Part shown: in pieces, positions 16,147-24,887 of the stretch
Position numbering within the stretch: the stretch's first letter is position 1
Layout: each line of letters begins with the position of its first letter
From: an uncultured Muribaculaceae bacterium
Lineage (GTDB): Bacteria; Bacteroidota; Bacteroidia; Bacteroidales; Muribaculaceae
Length of the DNA: 39,315 nucleotides
Direction of reading: 5' to 3'
NCBI GenBank assembly: GCA_910578035.1
Contig: CAJTOB010000028.1
Location: forward strand, 1 to 39,315
Translations under genes and position numbers: made by a program
The notes under the pieces: model-generated
What the model was told of the DNA's origin: nothing
What the model saw: the letters and a program-made list of their open reading frames with translations, nothing else
Database searches by the model: none

Positions 16147-16195
16147 AGGCAATCTCCCCCAAAAAAACAGTTGCGGTTTTTGGGAGGGATTGCCT
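16147..16195 (-). terminator. Long hairpin, possible second terminator for the secreted-protein gene
   Basis: A 19-base stem with one mismatch and one G-T pair joins 16147-16165 and 16177-16195 (outer arms AGGCAATC and GATTGCCT). On the minus strand it is followed after three bases by TTTTT. It lies beyond the first minus-strand terminator and would be a backup. Confidence 0.55.
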
Positions 16196-16214
16196 TTGTG
16201 GAAGCACTATCTTA

Positions 16215-16251
16215 CGAAAAAAGCCCTTCGCCGGGGGGGGGCGAAGGGCTT
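16215..16251 (-). terminator. Rho-independent terminator for the SusC/SusD locus
   Basis: A 12-base stem (AAGCCCTTCGCC with GGCGAAGGGCTT) with a G-only loop on the plus strand. On the minus strand it is followed by TTTTTTCG. It lies about 140 bases after the stop of the secreted-protein gene and closes the transcript facing gap. The stretch 16252-16390 holds nothing else recognisable. Confidence 0.85.
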
Positions 16252-16390
16252 GGATTGACTTAGCGTTGTTTTTTAGGGCTTGTTTGCGAGCATGTTTTAT
16301 AAAGAAGGGCTTCGCCCCAAAACGACTGAACTAAAAACTAAAAACAGACTGCATGTGAGCCTCTAAAGTTTCTGTTAAGCCGAATGGATA

Positions 16391-17860
16391 TTAGCGAATG
16401 AATTTCTTCGAAACCTTGTTGCCCTGCTTAACGATGTAGAGACCGTTTTCGGGGTTGGCAACGCGAACACCCTGGAGGTTGTAGTATTCAACGGGAGCGT
16501 TTTCGTCTTCTACTACGATGTCGGCAACGCCAGACTGAGCGTTTTCATCCCACTTCTCGAGCTTGAGGTCAGCCCAGGGGTGCCAGTACTGAGCGGGAGA
16601 GTTTTCGTTCTTGCCGATACCAATCCAAACTTTTGCGGGAGCAGTGAGTTCGAATTCAACATACTGACGATATTTTTCGGGTTCTGCAACAAAGGCAGCA
16701 GCAGATTCGCGTTCTTTACCTGAATCATCCCATGCATCTACAACGTTGCGGGTTTCGTATGCAGGAACAAACTGAGTGCCGTCTGCAGCTGCGCGGGTTT
16801 CGTTTTCGGGCATAGCGGCATAGTTGCCTTCATTAAGTTCCCAGCAGTCTTTGATGCGCACGCGCTTGTCTACACCCTTGGTAAGTTCACCAAGTTCTTC
16901 GTCCCAGTCGAGGTTGGCGGGCTTAGTTGCGTTGAAGGAAACGTAAAGATAAGCATTGTCAGTAGTGTTGTTCTCATCGTATTTTTTTCCTTCGTAGTAA
17001 TCTTTGGGAGACTGACCATCAACATATTTCCACTCACCCTTGCATGCGATAAACTTACCATTGAAGTTACCGGCACCACCATAACGGAAGAATGTGAGTG
17101 CGCTGAAGCGATATTTGCCGGCGGGAAGCTCTACCTGCTGGCCGATGTTATAGGGAGACGCGTTAGTCTTGCGGTAAACGCCGCCACCCTCGTTGATGTC
17201 AACGATTTTGTTACCGCCAGCGGAGTTGGCTATATCCCAGCCCGCCATGTGGTCATCTTTTTGAATATCGAAGCCTTCTGCAAAGTCGGCATTCTTAATT
17301 TTTGCAGTGAGGTCTTCAGAGCCTTTAGAGAGACGGAAGTTGTCGAAGCAGCACCATTCGTCGGCATAGCAGCCTTCGTTCATGATACCGACAACCATGT
17401 CGCCACCGGGGTGGTTAACAGTTATTTCATTTACATATTCACCTGCAGCGAAAGCAGTTGCAGCTTCACCAGTCGAGTTGGGAGCGGTTTCACGGCCTTC
17501 GAAAAGGGGCTTTACAGCCTTCTTTTCGCCATTGATATAGATGTAAGCATAGTTGAGCTTGCCGTCCTTCATATTATCCTTGGCATAGTCGTTGTTTCCG
17601 CAGCGATAGAAAGCGTCAACCTTCAGAGTATAGACGCCGGCTTCCATGTCGGGAAGAGTCTGATAGAGGTTGAAGGCGCCGTTATACACTTCACCTACAC
17701 CGTCGGCGGTAGCTGTGAGGCCACCCTGCCAACCGGCAAGAAATGAAGGATTGGTAATGTACTGGCCGGTTACGTCACGATATGCACCAGCAGATGCCGA
17801 AGCAGCAACAGCTACGGCACCGAGCAGCAGAGCGCTGCGTTTGATGTAGTGTTTTACCAT
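16391..17860 (-). CDS. Secreted protein with two lectin-like modules and T9SS-type tail
   Basis: A 489-residue exported protein of unknown function. The signal peptide is residues 1-25 (ending ASASAGA). Two related modules follow: about 35-178, starting ITNPSFLAGWQG and ending CCFDNFRL, and about 188-450, starting IKNADFAEGF and ending WADLKLEKW. Each has the pattern of a jelly-roll carbohydrate-binding module: an Asn-x-x-Phe opening, a GxYxxxxxAFYR or GKYRFSALTFFR strand, and a final DNF or ADL strand. The last 40 residues (EYYNLQGVRVANPENGLYIV, then a Lys-rich end) resemble a type 9 secretion sorting domain. It follows the SusD-like gene by 103 bases and is probably the surface glycan-binding or accessory protein of the locus. 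The ATG at 17858-17860 gives the best signal peptide. Confidence 0.75.
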   Translation of the reverse strand: MVKHYIKRSALLLGAVAVAASASAGAYRDVTGQYITNPSFLAGWQGGLTATADGVGEVYNGAFNLYQTLPDMEAGVYTLKVDAFYRCGNNDYAKDNMKDGKLNYAYIYINGEKKAVKPLFEGRETAPNSTGEAATAFAAGEYVNEITVNHPGGDMVVGIMNEGCYADEWCCFDNFRLSKGSEDLTAKIKNADFAEGFDIQKDDHMAGWDIANSAGGNKIVDINEGGGVYRKTNASPYNIGQQVELPAGKYRFSALTFFRYGGAGNFNGKFIACKGEWKYVDGQSPKDYYEGKKYDENNTTDNAYLYVSFNATKPANLDWDEELGELTKGVDKRVRIKDCWELNEGNYAAMPENETRAAADGTQFVPAYETRNVVDAWDDSGKERESAAAFVAEPEKYRQYVEFELTAPAKVWIGIGKNENSPAQYWHPWADLKLEKWDENAQSGVADIVVEDENAPVEYYNLQGVRVANPENGLYIVKQGNKVSKKFIR

Positions 17861-17882
17861 AAATAAAAGGTTAGGAGTGTTT

Positions 17883-17953
17883 ATCATAGGTTTTATGTTC
17901 ATCATAGGTTTTTATCAGATGTGTGCCCGCGTGCATGCAGGCACACATCTGAT
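17883..17953. repeat. Direct repeat plus long hairpin between the SusD-like and secreted-protein genes
   Basis: A 14-base perfect inverted repeat (17914-17927 and 17940-17953, arms ATCAGATGTGTGCC and its complement) forms a strong hairpin just after the SusD-like stop codon. It is followed on the transcript by two copies of a 12-base direct repeat (ATCATAGGTTTT on the plus strand, at 17883 and 17901). The minus strand has no U-tract after the stem, so it is more likely an mRNA-stabilising or attenuating stem than a full terminator. Confidence 0.75.
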
Positions 17954-17963
17954 TATATTCCTT

Positions 17964-19829
17964 TTAGAGGCCCTGGTAGCCGGGGTTCTGGCTCCAGTTG
18001 AGGTTTGTTTCGAGAATACCGCGGTGGATAGGCATGAGGCGGCGGTTTGGGTCTTTCACACCCGGACGCTCAACCCAGTGGAACGGTCTTGTCTTAGACA
18101 TAGACAATCTGTTGGCACCACATTCAGGACATGTATAATCTTCAGGGATTTTACCATCTATCAGATTGATATCGCTAATATGGCCACAGCCAGAGCACAA
18201 GAAGCGGTTTTCATATTCTTCGCCATCCCATACTTTATACTTGTTCTTCTCGCCCCAGTCGGCTTCGAACTGGCCGAAGCGGATAAGGTCGTTGCGGCGC
18301 CAGGGTTCGAGGATAAATTCGCGCGAACGCTCGTCGAGAAGCTCCTGCATGGTCGGATTAGTGTTGATTTCGGGGGCACCCGAGCAACGGCGGATTTCGT
18401 TGAAGAGGCTCTGAGGAGTCTGGCCGATTGTAGCGGCTGCACCGCGCAAGATACATTCGGCCTTCATGAGCAGAATGTCGGCAAAGCGGAAGATCGGTGC
18501 ATCGTTGGCCTGCTGGCGATTCCAGAGGCTATAGTCTTCTTCGCGGGGAGGATACTTGAAACAGCGGGCGCCTTTCTGGATATTCAGAAGTGCCGTACCG
18601 TTCGCAGCAGTTGTCGTTGTAGGCTTGGGAAGGGCCTCGTCACCGAGCGAATATATGGAACCATCATCAAAATCAAAGTATGTGCGATAGTTCAGCTGAC
18701 CGAGAAGAGTCTTTTCGTTGCCGGGCACATTGTAGATGTAGACAGGATCTTTAGTAACATTATACGAAGCATCGAAAGCGAACTGCGGACCTTTGAGAAT
18801 CATTTCATTGCGCTCGTCGTCGGGGAGGTTGAAGCGGGCTACGGCCTCGGGGGTAAGCACGGTCTGGCCGGCGATAGATTTGGTGTTTTCCCAGCCGAGG
18901 AAGTAGGGGCGGCAGAGACCGTCTTTCTTGAAGCCGAACCAGCGGTACCAAGAGGTAGATCCGTCGGGCTTGGTGGCGGGGTCAACGTCGAGTGCATAGA
19001 TAAAGTCCTTGATATGCACACCGTTGTCGGGGAAGAATTTCTTGCGGTAGCCGACACCGACCTCGAAGAGGCCGCTGTTGATGATTTCGTCGCACCACTT
19101 CACGCAGTCGTCGAGTTTGGGGTTGGGCGTATCGCCGGTAACGGTTGTGATATCGTTGGTGTAGACACCCCAGTTGAGGTATAGCTTGGCAAGAAGGGCC
19201 GCTGCCATCCAGTAGTTGGGCTTGCCGTAGGTCGATGCGTCGTTAGCCTTGCTCAGACCGCCTTCCTGACCGAGAATCTCGAGGAGCTCGCTTTCGATGA
19301 ACTCAGCGACCTTGGCACGGGGCGAACGGTCGATGGCCTCTCCGTCCTGAAGCACGCGGTCGAAGATGGGAGCGTCGCCGTAGAGTTCCATCATCCAGAA
19401 ATGATAGTATGCGCGGATAGCACGAAGCGGAGCCACAACGGGGGGATTGATCTCAGTGCCACTATACTGTGCGATTTTGGTGTTGGTATATGTACAGCCC
19501 GACATACAGCCTTCGATGATTCGGCAGCGCCAGTCGTCGAGGTGTATCGAGTGAATCGACGAGTTGAGATAACGGCCGTCGTCGAAGTAGTTGCCGGCGC
19601 CGTAGCAGCAGCCCATCACTTCGTCGCCCTGGGCTACGACAGCCTCGTTGAAGTCGCGTCCGAACCAGCCGTGGAGATATCCGTAGCAGCCGTTAAATTC
19701 ACCTTCTGTGGCAATAGGATTGTCGGGGAAGGTAGGATATTTTGTATTCAGGTCAGTATCGAGGTCGGTACATGCGGTAGCGGCCGCAAGCAGACCAGAA
19801 AGAGCCAAACCTTTGATATATAATTTCAT
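17964..19829 (-). CDS. SusD-family lipoprotein with a rubredoxin-like cysteine insert
   Basis: A 621-residue outer-membrane lipoprotein that would cap a SusC-like transporter and bind its glycan. The signal peptide ends in the lipobox ATAC with C20 as the lipidated residue. SusD family features are RAIRAYYHFWMMELYGD, the RFADILLMKAEC helix, and the C-terminal LLDERSREFILEPWRRNDLI stretch followed by the usual NPGY end. Between that block and the end is an insert (about 528-590) with C545-x2-C548-G and C567-P-x-C570-G-A, the two-knuckle pattern of rubredoxins and zinc ribbons, which I do not know from SusD proteins. The protein is also Cys rich near the N-terminus (GCYG, GCCYG, EGCMSGC). It begins 33 bases after the SusC-like gene. 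Confidence 0.9.
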   Translation of the reverse strand: MKLYIKGLALSGLLAAATACTDLDTDLNTKYPTFPDNPIATEGEFNGCYGYLHGWFGRDFNEAVVAQGDEVMGCCYGAGNYFDDGRYLNSSIHSIHLDDWRCRIIEGCMSGCTYTNTKIAQYSGTEINPPVVAPLRAIRAYYHFWMMELYGDAPIFDRVLQDGEAIDRSPRAKVAEFIESELLEILGQEGGLSKANDASTYGKPNYWMAAALLAKLYLNWGVYTNDITTVTGDTPNPKLDDCVKWCDEIINSGLFEVGVGYRKKFFPDNGVHIKDFIYALDVDPATKPDGSTSWYRWFGFKKDGLCRPYFLGWENTKSIAGQTVLTPEAVARFNLPDDERNEMILKGPQFAFDASYNVTKDPVYIYNVPGNEKTLLGQLNYRTYFDFDDGSIYSLGDEALPKPTTTTAANGTALLNIQKGARCFKYPPREEDYSLWNRQQANDAPIFRFADILLMKAECILRGAAATIGQTPQSLFNEIRRCSGAPEINTNPTMQELLDERSREFILEPWRRNDLIRFGQFEADWGEKNKYKVWDGEEYENRFLCSGCGHISDINLIDGKIPEDYTCPECGANRLSMSKTRPFHWVERPGVKDPNRRLMPIHRGILETNLNWSQNPGYQGL

Positions 19830-19862
19830 GGTGTTTATTTCTAAAACAGAATGTTTGATATA

Positions 19863-22800
19863 TTAGAAGTTCACATTGACGCCTACGAGCACCTGGCGAG
19901 TGCGGGGATAGTGGTCGGAGCGGGTGTCGTGGCCCGGATCAAGACCTCCGAGGTTGATTTCGGGGTCGCGGCCGGTGTACTTGGTGATGGTGAAGAGGTT
20001 GTTGCCCGACACATAGAGTCGCACGTCCTTGAGCCAGCCGTTGAAGCAGTTGCGGAAGGTGTAACCGATTGTGGCGGTGGAGAGTTTGAAGTAAGAGCCG
20101 TCTTCGAGGTAGCGCTGCGAAGGATAGTGAGCGAGGACGTCGGTGGCGAGCTGGTCGTCGCGGATAGAGGCCATCACGTTCTTACCCTGGGTGATACCTG
20201 CGATATACGAGAAGTATGCGTGGGGCTCGTTGAAAATCTTCTGGCCGAACACGCCGGTGAAGAAGAGGTTGAGGTCCCAGTTTTTGTATGTAATGGTGTT
20301 GTTCCAGCCCATTGTGAGTTTCGGCTGAGCGTTGCCCATATAGACGCGGTCGTCCTGGCCGGGCTGGATTGTTGTCTCGGGGTTGCCGTTTTCGTCGAGG
20401 ATATGATTGCCTTCGCTGTCGTAGCGGTAGAATGTGGATACGCCGTTTTCATCGTATCCGGCCCAATCCCAGAGATAGAACGAGCCGATAGGCTTGCCCT
20501 CTACGATGCGCTGGGTGTTGCAGCCCTGCGAGAGGCCGGGGAGGTGCGGGTCGTAGCGGTTGAGGACGCCGGCGTTGAACTCGCTGTTCGATACGCTCAC
20601 AACTTCGTTTTTATTGTGCGAGAGGTTGAGCGAGGTCGTCCAGTTCCAGTCGCGGCTCTGGATAGGAGTTGCGTTGATAGAGAACTCGACGCCTGTATTG
20701 CGCATCTTGCCGACATTGGCGGTGAGCCAGTTTACAGGATAGAGAGCGGTCGAAACGGGGTAATCCCAAATCATGTCTTTGGTCGACTTGTTGTACCACT
20801 CTACGGTACCGTTGATGCGTCCGTTGAGGAATGCGAAATCAAGGCCGATGTTGACCATCGTGGTTGTTTCCCACTTGAGGTCGTTGTTTACGTTGCGGGC
20901 TGAGGTTAGACCCTTGTAAGACGTCACGGCGCCGGTCACGGGATCGACATAGTCGAAACGTGTTGTCGTATCGAAGAAGAAGCGCGAGGTATAGATATCA
21001 AAGCCTTGCGAGTTACCGCTCTGGCCCCAGCCTGCGCGGAGTTTGAGGTCGGTGAAGATACCGGTGTTCTTGATGAAGTCTTCTTCAGAGAGACGCCATG
21101 CCACCGAGCCCGAGGGGAAGGTAGCCCATTTGTTGTTTGCACCGAAGACAGATGCACCGTCGCGACGCACAGCGGCCTGAACGATATACTTTGAGTTGAA
21201 TGAGTAGTTTGCACGGCCATAGAAAGATATCATCTTTGTATGGCTCTCTGTGTTGCCCCATACAGGGTCGGTATCCCATGAGTTTGCCATGCCGATGTTG
21301 TTCCAGCCGAGATAGTCGTCGTAGAAGTTATATCCGCGAGCTCCGAAACCATCACCATTCTTGTGTTCTTCCCAAGAATAGCCTACCATGAGGGCGAGCT
21401 TATGGACATCGTTGAAGGTCTTGTCGTAGTTGCCGTAGATTTCCATTAGTTTGCACCAATCGTCAGTCACGTTGCGCGAAGACTCGCCGTGGCGTGTATT
21501 GTTCTGCGACTGGGTCGAGGTATAGTCCTTGTAGTGGTAGTTCTGGGTCTCGTAGTTGAAGTTGGCATTGGCGGTAAGACCGTCGATGATGAGCACGCTT
21601 GCCTTGCCGGTGAACTGAAGACGCTTGAAAGTAGACATCGAGCGGTTCTCGTAGATAAGCGACATGGGGTTGTAGTTCTGCGAGATTGTCTTGTCCGAGT
21701 ACCAAGAACCGTCTTCGTTCTGCACGGGCACCAGGGGCGAATAGTAGTACATGCCTTCGTAAACAGAACCGCCCTCGAGACCACGGGGCACGCCCCATTC
21801 CTTGCGGATATTGCCGTTTACGCCCACGCCGAGAGTGAGGCGGTCTTTAAGGGTCTTTGTCTCGATATATGCACGGCCGGTGAAGAGGTTGTTGCCTACG
21901 TTTCTGATAATACCGTCGCGCTTGGTATATGTGAGCGAGGCATTGTAGTTTGTGCTCTTGTTACCGCCCGAAATAGAAAGGCTGTGGTTTGTAGCAAAAC
22001 CTGTCTGCTGCACAACGTCGGCCCAGTTTGTGTTGGCGCCGCGGTCGTTGGGAATGCTGAGATTGTTCTCGGCGGCATATGCGCGGAGCTCGTCGGCGGT
22101 CATCATATCGTGGTCTTTGGCAATCTTTTCCCACGACACGTAGCCCTGATAGGTTACGCGTGCGGGGCCTTCGACGCCACGCTTGGTGGTGACGATGATA
22201 ACGCCGTTGGCTGCCTTGGAGCCGTAGATGGCAGTTGCGGAGGCATCGCGGAGCACGTCGATGCTCTCGATGTCGCTCGGGGGAATGAGGTTGAGGTTTA
22301 CACCGGGGATACCGTCGACAACGTAGAGAGGCGAGGTAGAACCGTTGAGGGTAGAAGCACCGCGGAGGGTCATGGAGTTGACGCCGCCGTTGGGGTCGGA
22401 GTTCTGAACCACGACGAGGCCGGGCACCTTACCCTGCAGGAGCTGGCCGGGGTCGGTGTACGCGCCGATGTTGAGGTCTTCGGCCTTTACGGTGGTGATT
22501 GAGCCGGTGACGTCCTTGCGGGTCATCGTGCCGTAACCTACGACAACAACGTCGTCGAGAAGCTCGCTGTTGGGCACGAGCTTGATTTCGAGTTTGTTCT
22601 TGTCGGCGGTCACTTCCTGGGTGAGATAGCCGATGTAGGAAATCTGAAGTTTTTTGCCAAGCGCGCCTGCGATTGAAAAGTTGCCGTCGATGTCGGTTGT
22701 GACACCGTTCTTTTCACCTACTATACGGACAGAAGCGCCGATAAGGGGCTCATCGTTTTCATCAGACACAGTACCTGTCACAGTCTGGGCCGAAGCAGAA

Positions 22801-22907
22801 GTTGCAGTGAAGATGAGCAGTGCGCAGAGAAGCGCCTTAAAGATAGACTTGAATAGGCCAAGTCCTCTTTCGGGGGGGGTATTACCCTGTTGCACAGTCG
22901 AATACAT
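19863..22907 (-). CDS. SusC-family TonB-dependent outer-membrane receptor
   Basis: A 1014-residue receptor that would import glycan fragments across the outer membrane, powered by TonB. An N-terminal extension of about 20 residues precedes the signal peptide, which ends TSASAQ near residue 41. A CarboxypepD_reg-like domain spans about 43-125 (TVTGTVSDENDEPLIGASVR), the plug starts near 130 (VVVGYGTMTRKDVTGS, LYVVDGIPG, IESIDVLRDASATAIYGSKA), and the barrel fills the rest, ending in the usual terminal Phe. Together with the SusD-like gene it forms a standard transport pair. A run of eight C lies at codons 10-12, where slippage would put the rest out of frame. The only ATG before the signal peptide is at 22905-22907. 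Confidence 0.95.
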   Translation of the reverse strand: MYSTVQQGNTPPERGLGLFKSIFKALLCALLIFTATSASAQTVTGTVSDENDEPLIGASVRIVGEKNGVTTDIDGNFSIAGALGKKLQISYIGYLTQEVTADKNKLEIKLVPNSELLDDVVVVGYGTMTRKDVTGSITTVKAEDLNIGAYTDPGQLLQGKVPGLVVVQNSDPNGGVNSMTLRGASTLNGSTSPLYVVDGIPGVNLNLIPPSDIESIDVLRDASATAIYGSKAANGVIIVTTKRGVEGPARVTYQGYVSWEKIAKDHDMMTADELRAYAAENNLSIPNDRGANTNWADVVQQTGFATNHSLSISGGNKSTNYNASLTYTKRDGIIRNVGNNLFTGRAYIETKTLKDRLTLGVGVNGNIRKEWGVPRGLEGGSVYEGMYYYSPLVPVQNEDGSWYSDKTISQNYNPMSLIYENRSMSTFKRLQFTGKASVLIIDGLTANANFNYETQNYHYKDYTSTQSQNNTRHGESSRNVTDDWCKLMEIYGNYDKTFNDVHKLALMVGYSWEEHKNGDGFGARGYNFYDDYLGWNNIGMANSWDTDPVWGNTESHTKMISFYGRANYSFNSKYIVQAAVRRDGASVFGANNKWATFPSGSVAWRLSEEDFIKNTGIFTDLKLRAGWGQSGNSQGFDIYTSRFFFDTTTRFDYVDPVTGAVTSYKGLTSARNVNNDLKWETTTMVNIGLDFAFLNGRINGTVEWYNKSTKDMIWDYPVSTALYPVNWLTANVGKMRNTGVEFSINATPIQSRDWNWTTSLNLSHNKNEVVSVSNSEFNAGVLNRYDPHLPGLSQGCNTQRIVEGKPIGSFYLWDWAGYDENGVSTFYRYDSEGNHILDENGNPETTIQPGQDDRVYMGNAQPKLTMGWNNTITYKNWDLNLFFTGVFGQKIFNEPHAYFSYIAGITQGKNVMASIRDDQLATDVLAHYPSQRYLEDGSYFKLSTATIGYTFRNCFNGWLKDVRLYVSGNNLFTITKYTGRDPEINLGGLDPGHDTRSDHYPRTRQVLVGVNVNF
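22872..22879 (-). repeat. Eight-cytosine homopolymer at the start of the SusC-like gene
   Basis: Eight G on the plus strand (eight C in the coding strand) encode Thr-Pro-Pro at codons 10-12. A gain or loss of one base would end translation early, so it is a candidate phase-variable tract. Confidence 0.8.
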
Positions 22908-22950
22908 GTTAAGGTTTAGGTTAGATCTATTTATGGTTTTCCATTGCAGT

Positions 22951-22970
22951 CTCCGATAATGGCATCGGAG
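22951..22970 (-). promoter_or_regulatory. Hairpin in the leader of the SusC-like mRNA
   Basis: A perfect seven-base stem (CTCCGAT with ATCGGAG) and six-base loop lies about 45-65 bases before the SusC-like start codon, within the predicted 5' leader. It could affect mRNA stability or be a target for an antisense RNA of the kind known for some SusC genes; this is inference. Confidence 0.45.
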
Positions 22971-23014
22971 GGGTGTGGGTATTCAGTGAATCGTGTTTTT
23001 CATTTTTGCAACGG

Positions 23015-23045
23015 CAAATATATACACATTTCGCCAATTGTCAAC
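23015..23045 (-). promoter_or_regulatory. Promoter of the SusC/SusD locus
   Basis: The -7 box TATATTTG (complement of 23015-23022) is an exact TAnnTTTG match, and GTTG (complement of 23042-23045) lies 19 bases upstream. Transcription would start near 23008 and give a leader of about 100 bases. No extracytoplasmic sigma/anti-sigma or hybrid two-component gene is adjacent. Confidence 0.7.
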
Positions 23046-23126
23046 ATTCGTTGAGCCCTGTTAAGAAGTTTTAACCAAACAAAGTTTATTTTAAGTGTCG
23101 TTTTAACACTTTCACCCTCCAAAATG

Positions 23127-23813
23127 CTATTTCTGAGGGCAAAATAATCTGCCAGGATCAGCTACAACGACGCGCGGTCTGTGCCCGGCCGGCCAGTCGG
23201 CGATATTCTGCGAAAAAACATTGACGCCGGCAGTATCGAGAAGCATCACCGAAATCCAGCCCCTGAGGTTGGGATGCACAAAATCTTTGGCAAGATTGTC
23301 GCCCACATAATACATTCGCGACACCGAGGCGCCGAAACGTTCCTCGGCAAGCCGGAAAGGCAGGGGCGTATGTTTGTCGCCGCCTGTCTCGCCGCTGATG
23401 AATATGGCATCGGGGTCGAAAAAGCGGTCGAGGCCGAGGGCGGCAATCTTGCTGCGCTGATGGCGCGAAGAGCCGTCGGTGATGAGGGCGAGGCGGTGGC
23501 CGGCAGCCTTGAGGCGCGTCAGCAGAGCCTCGATGCCCGGCGACAGCTGAATGTCGGGCGTATGGTTGCGGTATATTTCTACGAGGGCGTCGACTGTGAA
23601 GGGCATGTCGTGGCATTTTGCGGCAAGGGCGGCCAGGGCGGCCTCTATGCCACGCGGATGATTGCCGCTGATAAGCGCAAACAATTCACAGGCATCTTCG
23701 CCGGTTGCTTCGGCAAGAATGCGGGCAAGCACACGGTGCCCCGAACGCAGGAAATCGCGCTCTTTGTAGAGGGTATCGTCGAGGTCAAAGGCTATGAGCG
23801 ACGGTGTTGTCAT
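23127..23813 (-). CDS. HAD-family hydrolase
   Basis: A 228-residue haloacid-dehalogenase-superfamily phosphatase, subfamily I. Motif I is AFDLDDTLY with nucleophile D10 and acid/base D12, motif II is LALITDGSS, motif III has a Lys in GGDKHTPLPF, and motif IV is YYVGDNLAKDF. A helical cap of about 75 residues sits between motifs I and II. All catalytic residues are present, so it should be active on some phosphorylated metabolite, but the substrate cannot be told. Its start overlaps the acyltransferase stop by four bases (ATGA), and it is the last gene of the YqaE-DUF1460-acyltransferase run. No terminator is obvious before the SusC promoter. Confidence 0.88.
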   Translation of the reverse strand: MTTPSLIAFDLDDTLYKERDFLRSGHRVLARILAEATGEDACELFALISGNHPRGIEAALAALAAKCHDMPFTVDALVEIYRNHTPDIQLSPGIEALLTRLKAAGHRLALITDGSSRHQRSKIAALGLDRFFDPDAIFISGETGGDKHTPLPFRLAEERFGASVSRMYYVGDNLAKDFVHPNLRGWISVMLLDTAGVNVFSQNIADWPAGHRPRVVVADPGRLFCPQK

Positions 23814-24871
23814 TTAGGCGTAGAGCCGGTGAGGAATGTGCACAGAAAGCGGGAAAACGAAAAAATGTAATCCGCGCAGAGGCCGAGGGCTATTACCGGA
23901 ATGGCTCCGAGGGCCGCGAAAACCGTGAGAGGCACTACTGCAAGGTCGAACGACTCGAGCATCGGCTTCATGAACGGCATCGGATAGAGGAAGAAATAAT
24001 GGAGCAGATATATGGCGAGGCTCTTGTCGCCCAGGAAAGCCCACATGGCGGCAAATCGGCCGGGCTTCTCACGGGCAGGGTCGAAGGCGCGCTCGCTCCA
24101 TGGCTTTACAACGGCCACCGCTATGATTGCGAGCGATATCTGCATGACAATCTGCGCGAGAATGACGTTGAACGCGCTTCCGAAGCTATAGCGCCAGGGC
24201 CAGCAGACAAAAGCCATGCAGATGACTGTGACAAAGAGGGAGACCGTAAGGGCTTCAGACGATGCGCAAAGACGCATGAATGCGTCGGCATGGCGCCGGG
24301 CGAGCACGCCGGCCATAAATATAGGAAAGAATGTAAAGACAAGTTCAAACGACATAGCGGCGTCGCAGACTCCGGGCAGCACATAGTATATGCCTCCGAG
24401 CACGGCCCATGCGACGGCTACGGCGAGGAGCTCGAGCCAAAACGAGGCCATGCGCCTGAGCACGAAGGTAAGAGCGGCATAAACGGCAAAAATCTCGAAG
24501 AGCACGAAGGTGAACCAATAGCCGTTTTTCCACACATTGAGCCAAAGGCCGCTCCATGTCGAATCGAAGGGGCTCTGAAGGCCCGAATGGGGATAATAAT
24601 ATATGAAAAGGGTAGAAGCGCCGAGCATAGGCAGCAGCAGACGCTTGGCCCGCGATAGCAGACCGGGCGTTTTGAGGAGGCCATCGGAACCGATTTTCAC
24701 TGCGAACCAGCCGCTGATAAAGAAGAACAGAGGCATGTGTATCTGCCCGATAAACTTGAACACCGGCGCCCGGTCGATTTCGCGGACACACATTGTGAGA
24801 ACATGGCCCATTACCACCAGAAAGATGGCAAGGCCTTTCATCATGTCGAAATATTTAAGTCGGGGGCGCAT
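23810..24871 (-). CDS. Acyltransferase 3 family membrane protein
   Basis: A 353-residue integral membrane protein of the acyltransferase 3 family, which O-acetylates or otherwise acylates surface sugars and similar targets. The opening YFDMMKGLAIFLVVMGHV holds the conserved catalytic-site His, and HMPLFFFISGWF in the second segment is a further family motif. About ten hydrophobic segments are seen. The acceptor is unknown; the DUF1460 neighbour suggests an envelope role. The ATG at 24869-24871 is chosen; a TTG eight codons upstream would overlap the DUF1460 gene and is less likely. Confidence 0.85.
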   Translation of the reverse strand: MRPRLKYFDMMKGLAIFLVVMGHVLTMCVREIDRAPVFKFIGQIHMPLFFFISGWFAVKIGSDGLLKTPGLLSRAKRLLLPMLGASTLFIYYYPHSGLQSPFDSTWSGLWLNVWKNGYWFTFVLFEIFAVYAALTFVLRRMASFWLELLAVAVAWAVLGGIYYVLPGVCDAAMSFELVFTFFPIFMAGVLARRHADAFMRLCASSEALTVSLFVTVICMAFVCWPWRYSFGSAFNVILAQIVMQISLAIIAVAVVKPWSERAFDPAREKPGRFAAMWAFLGDKSLAIYLLHYFFLYPMPFMKPMLESFDLAVVPLTVFAALGAIPVIALGLCADYIFSFSRFLCTFLTGSTPK

Positions 24872-24887
24872 AGCGGAGGGTGTTGGT

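Noticed and set aside
15995..16207. A 70-codon open frame on the minus strand across the nested palindrome
   Set aside because: It is made of the hairpin arms, has no recognisable motif and no promoter or good leader; the palindrome explains it.
16143..16334. A 63-codon open frame on the plus strand across two hairpins
   Set aside because: It reads through a terminator stem and a G-run, and its composition is not protein-like.
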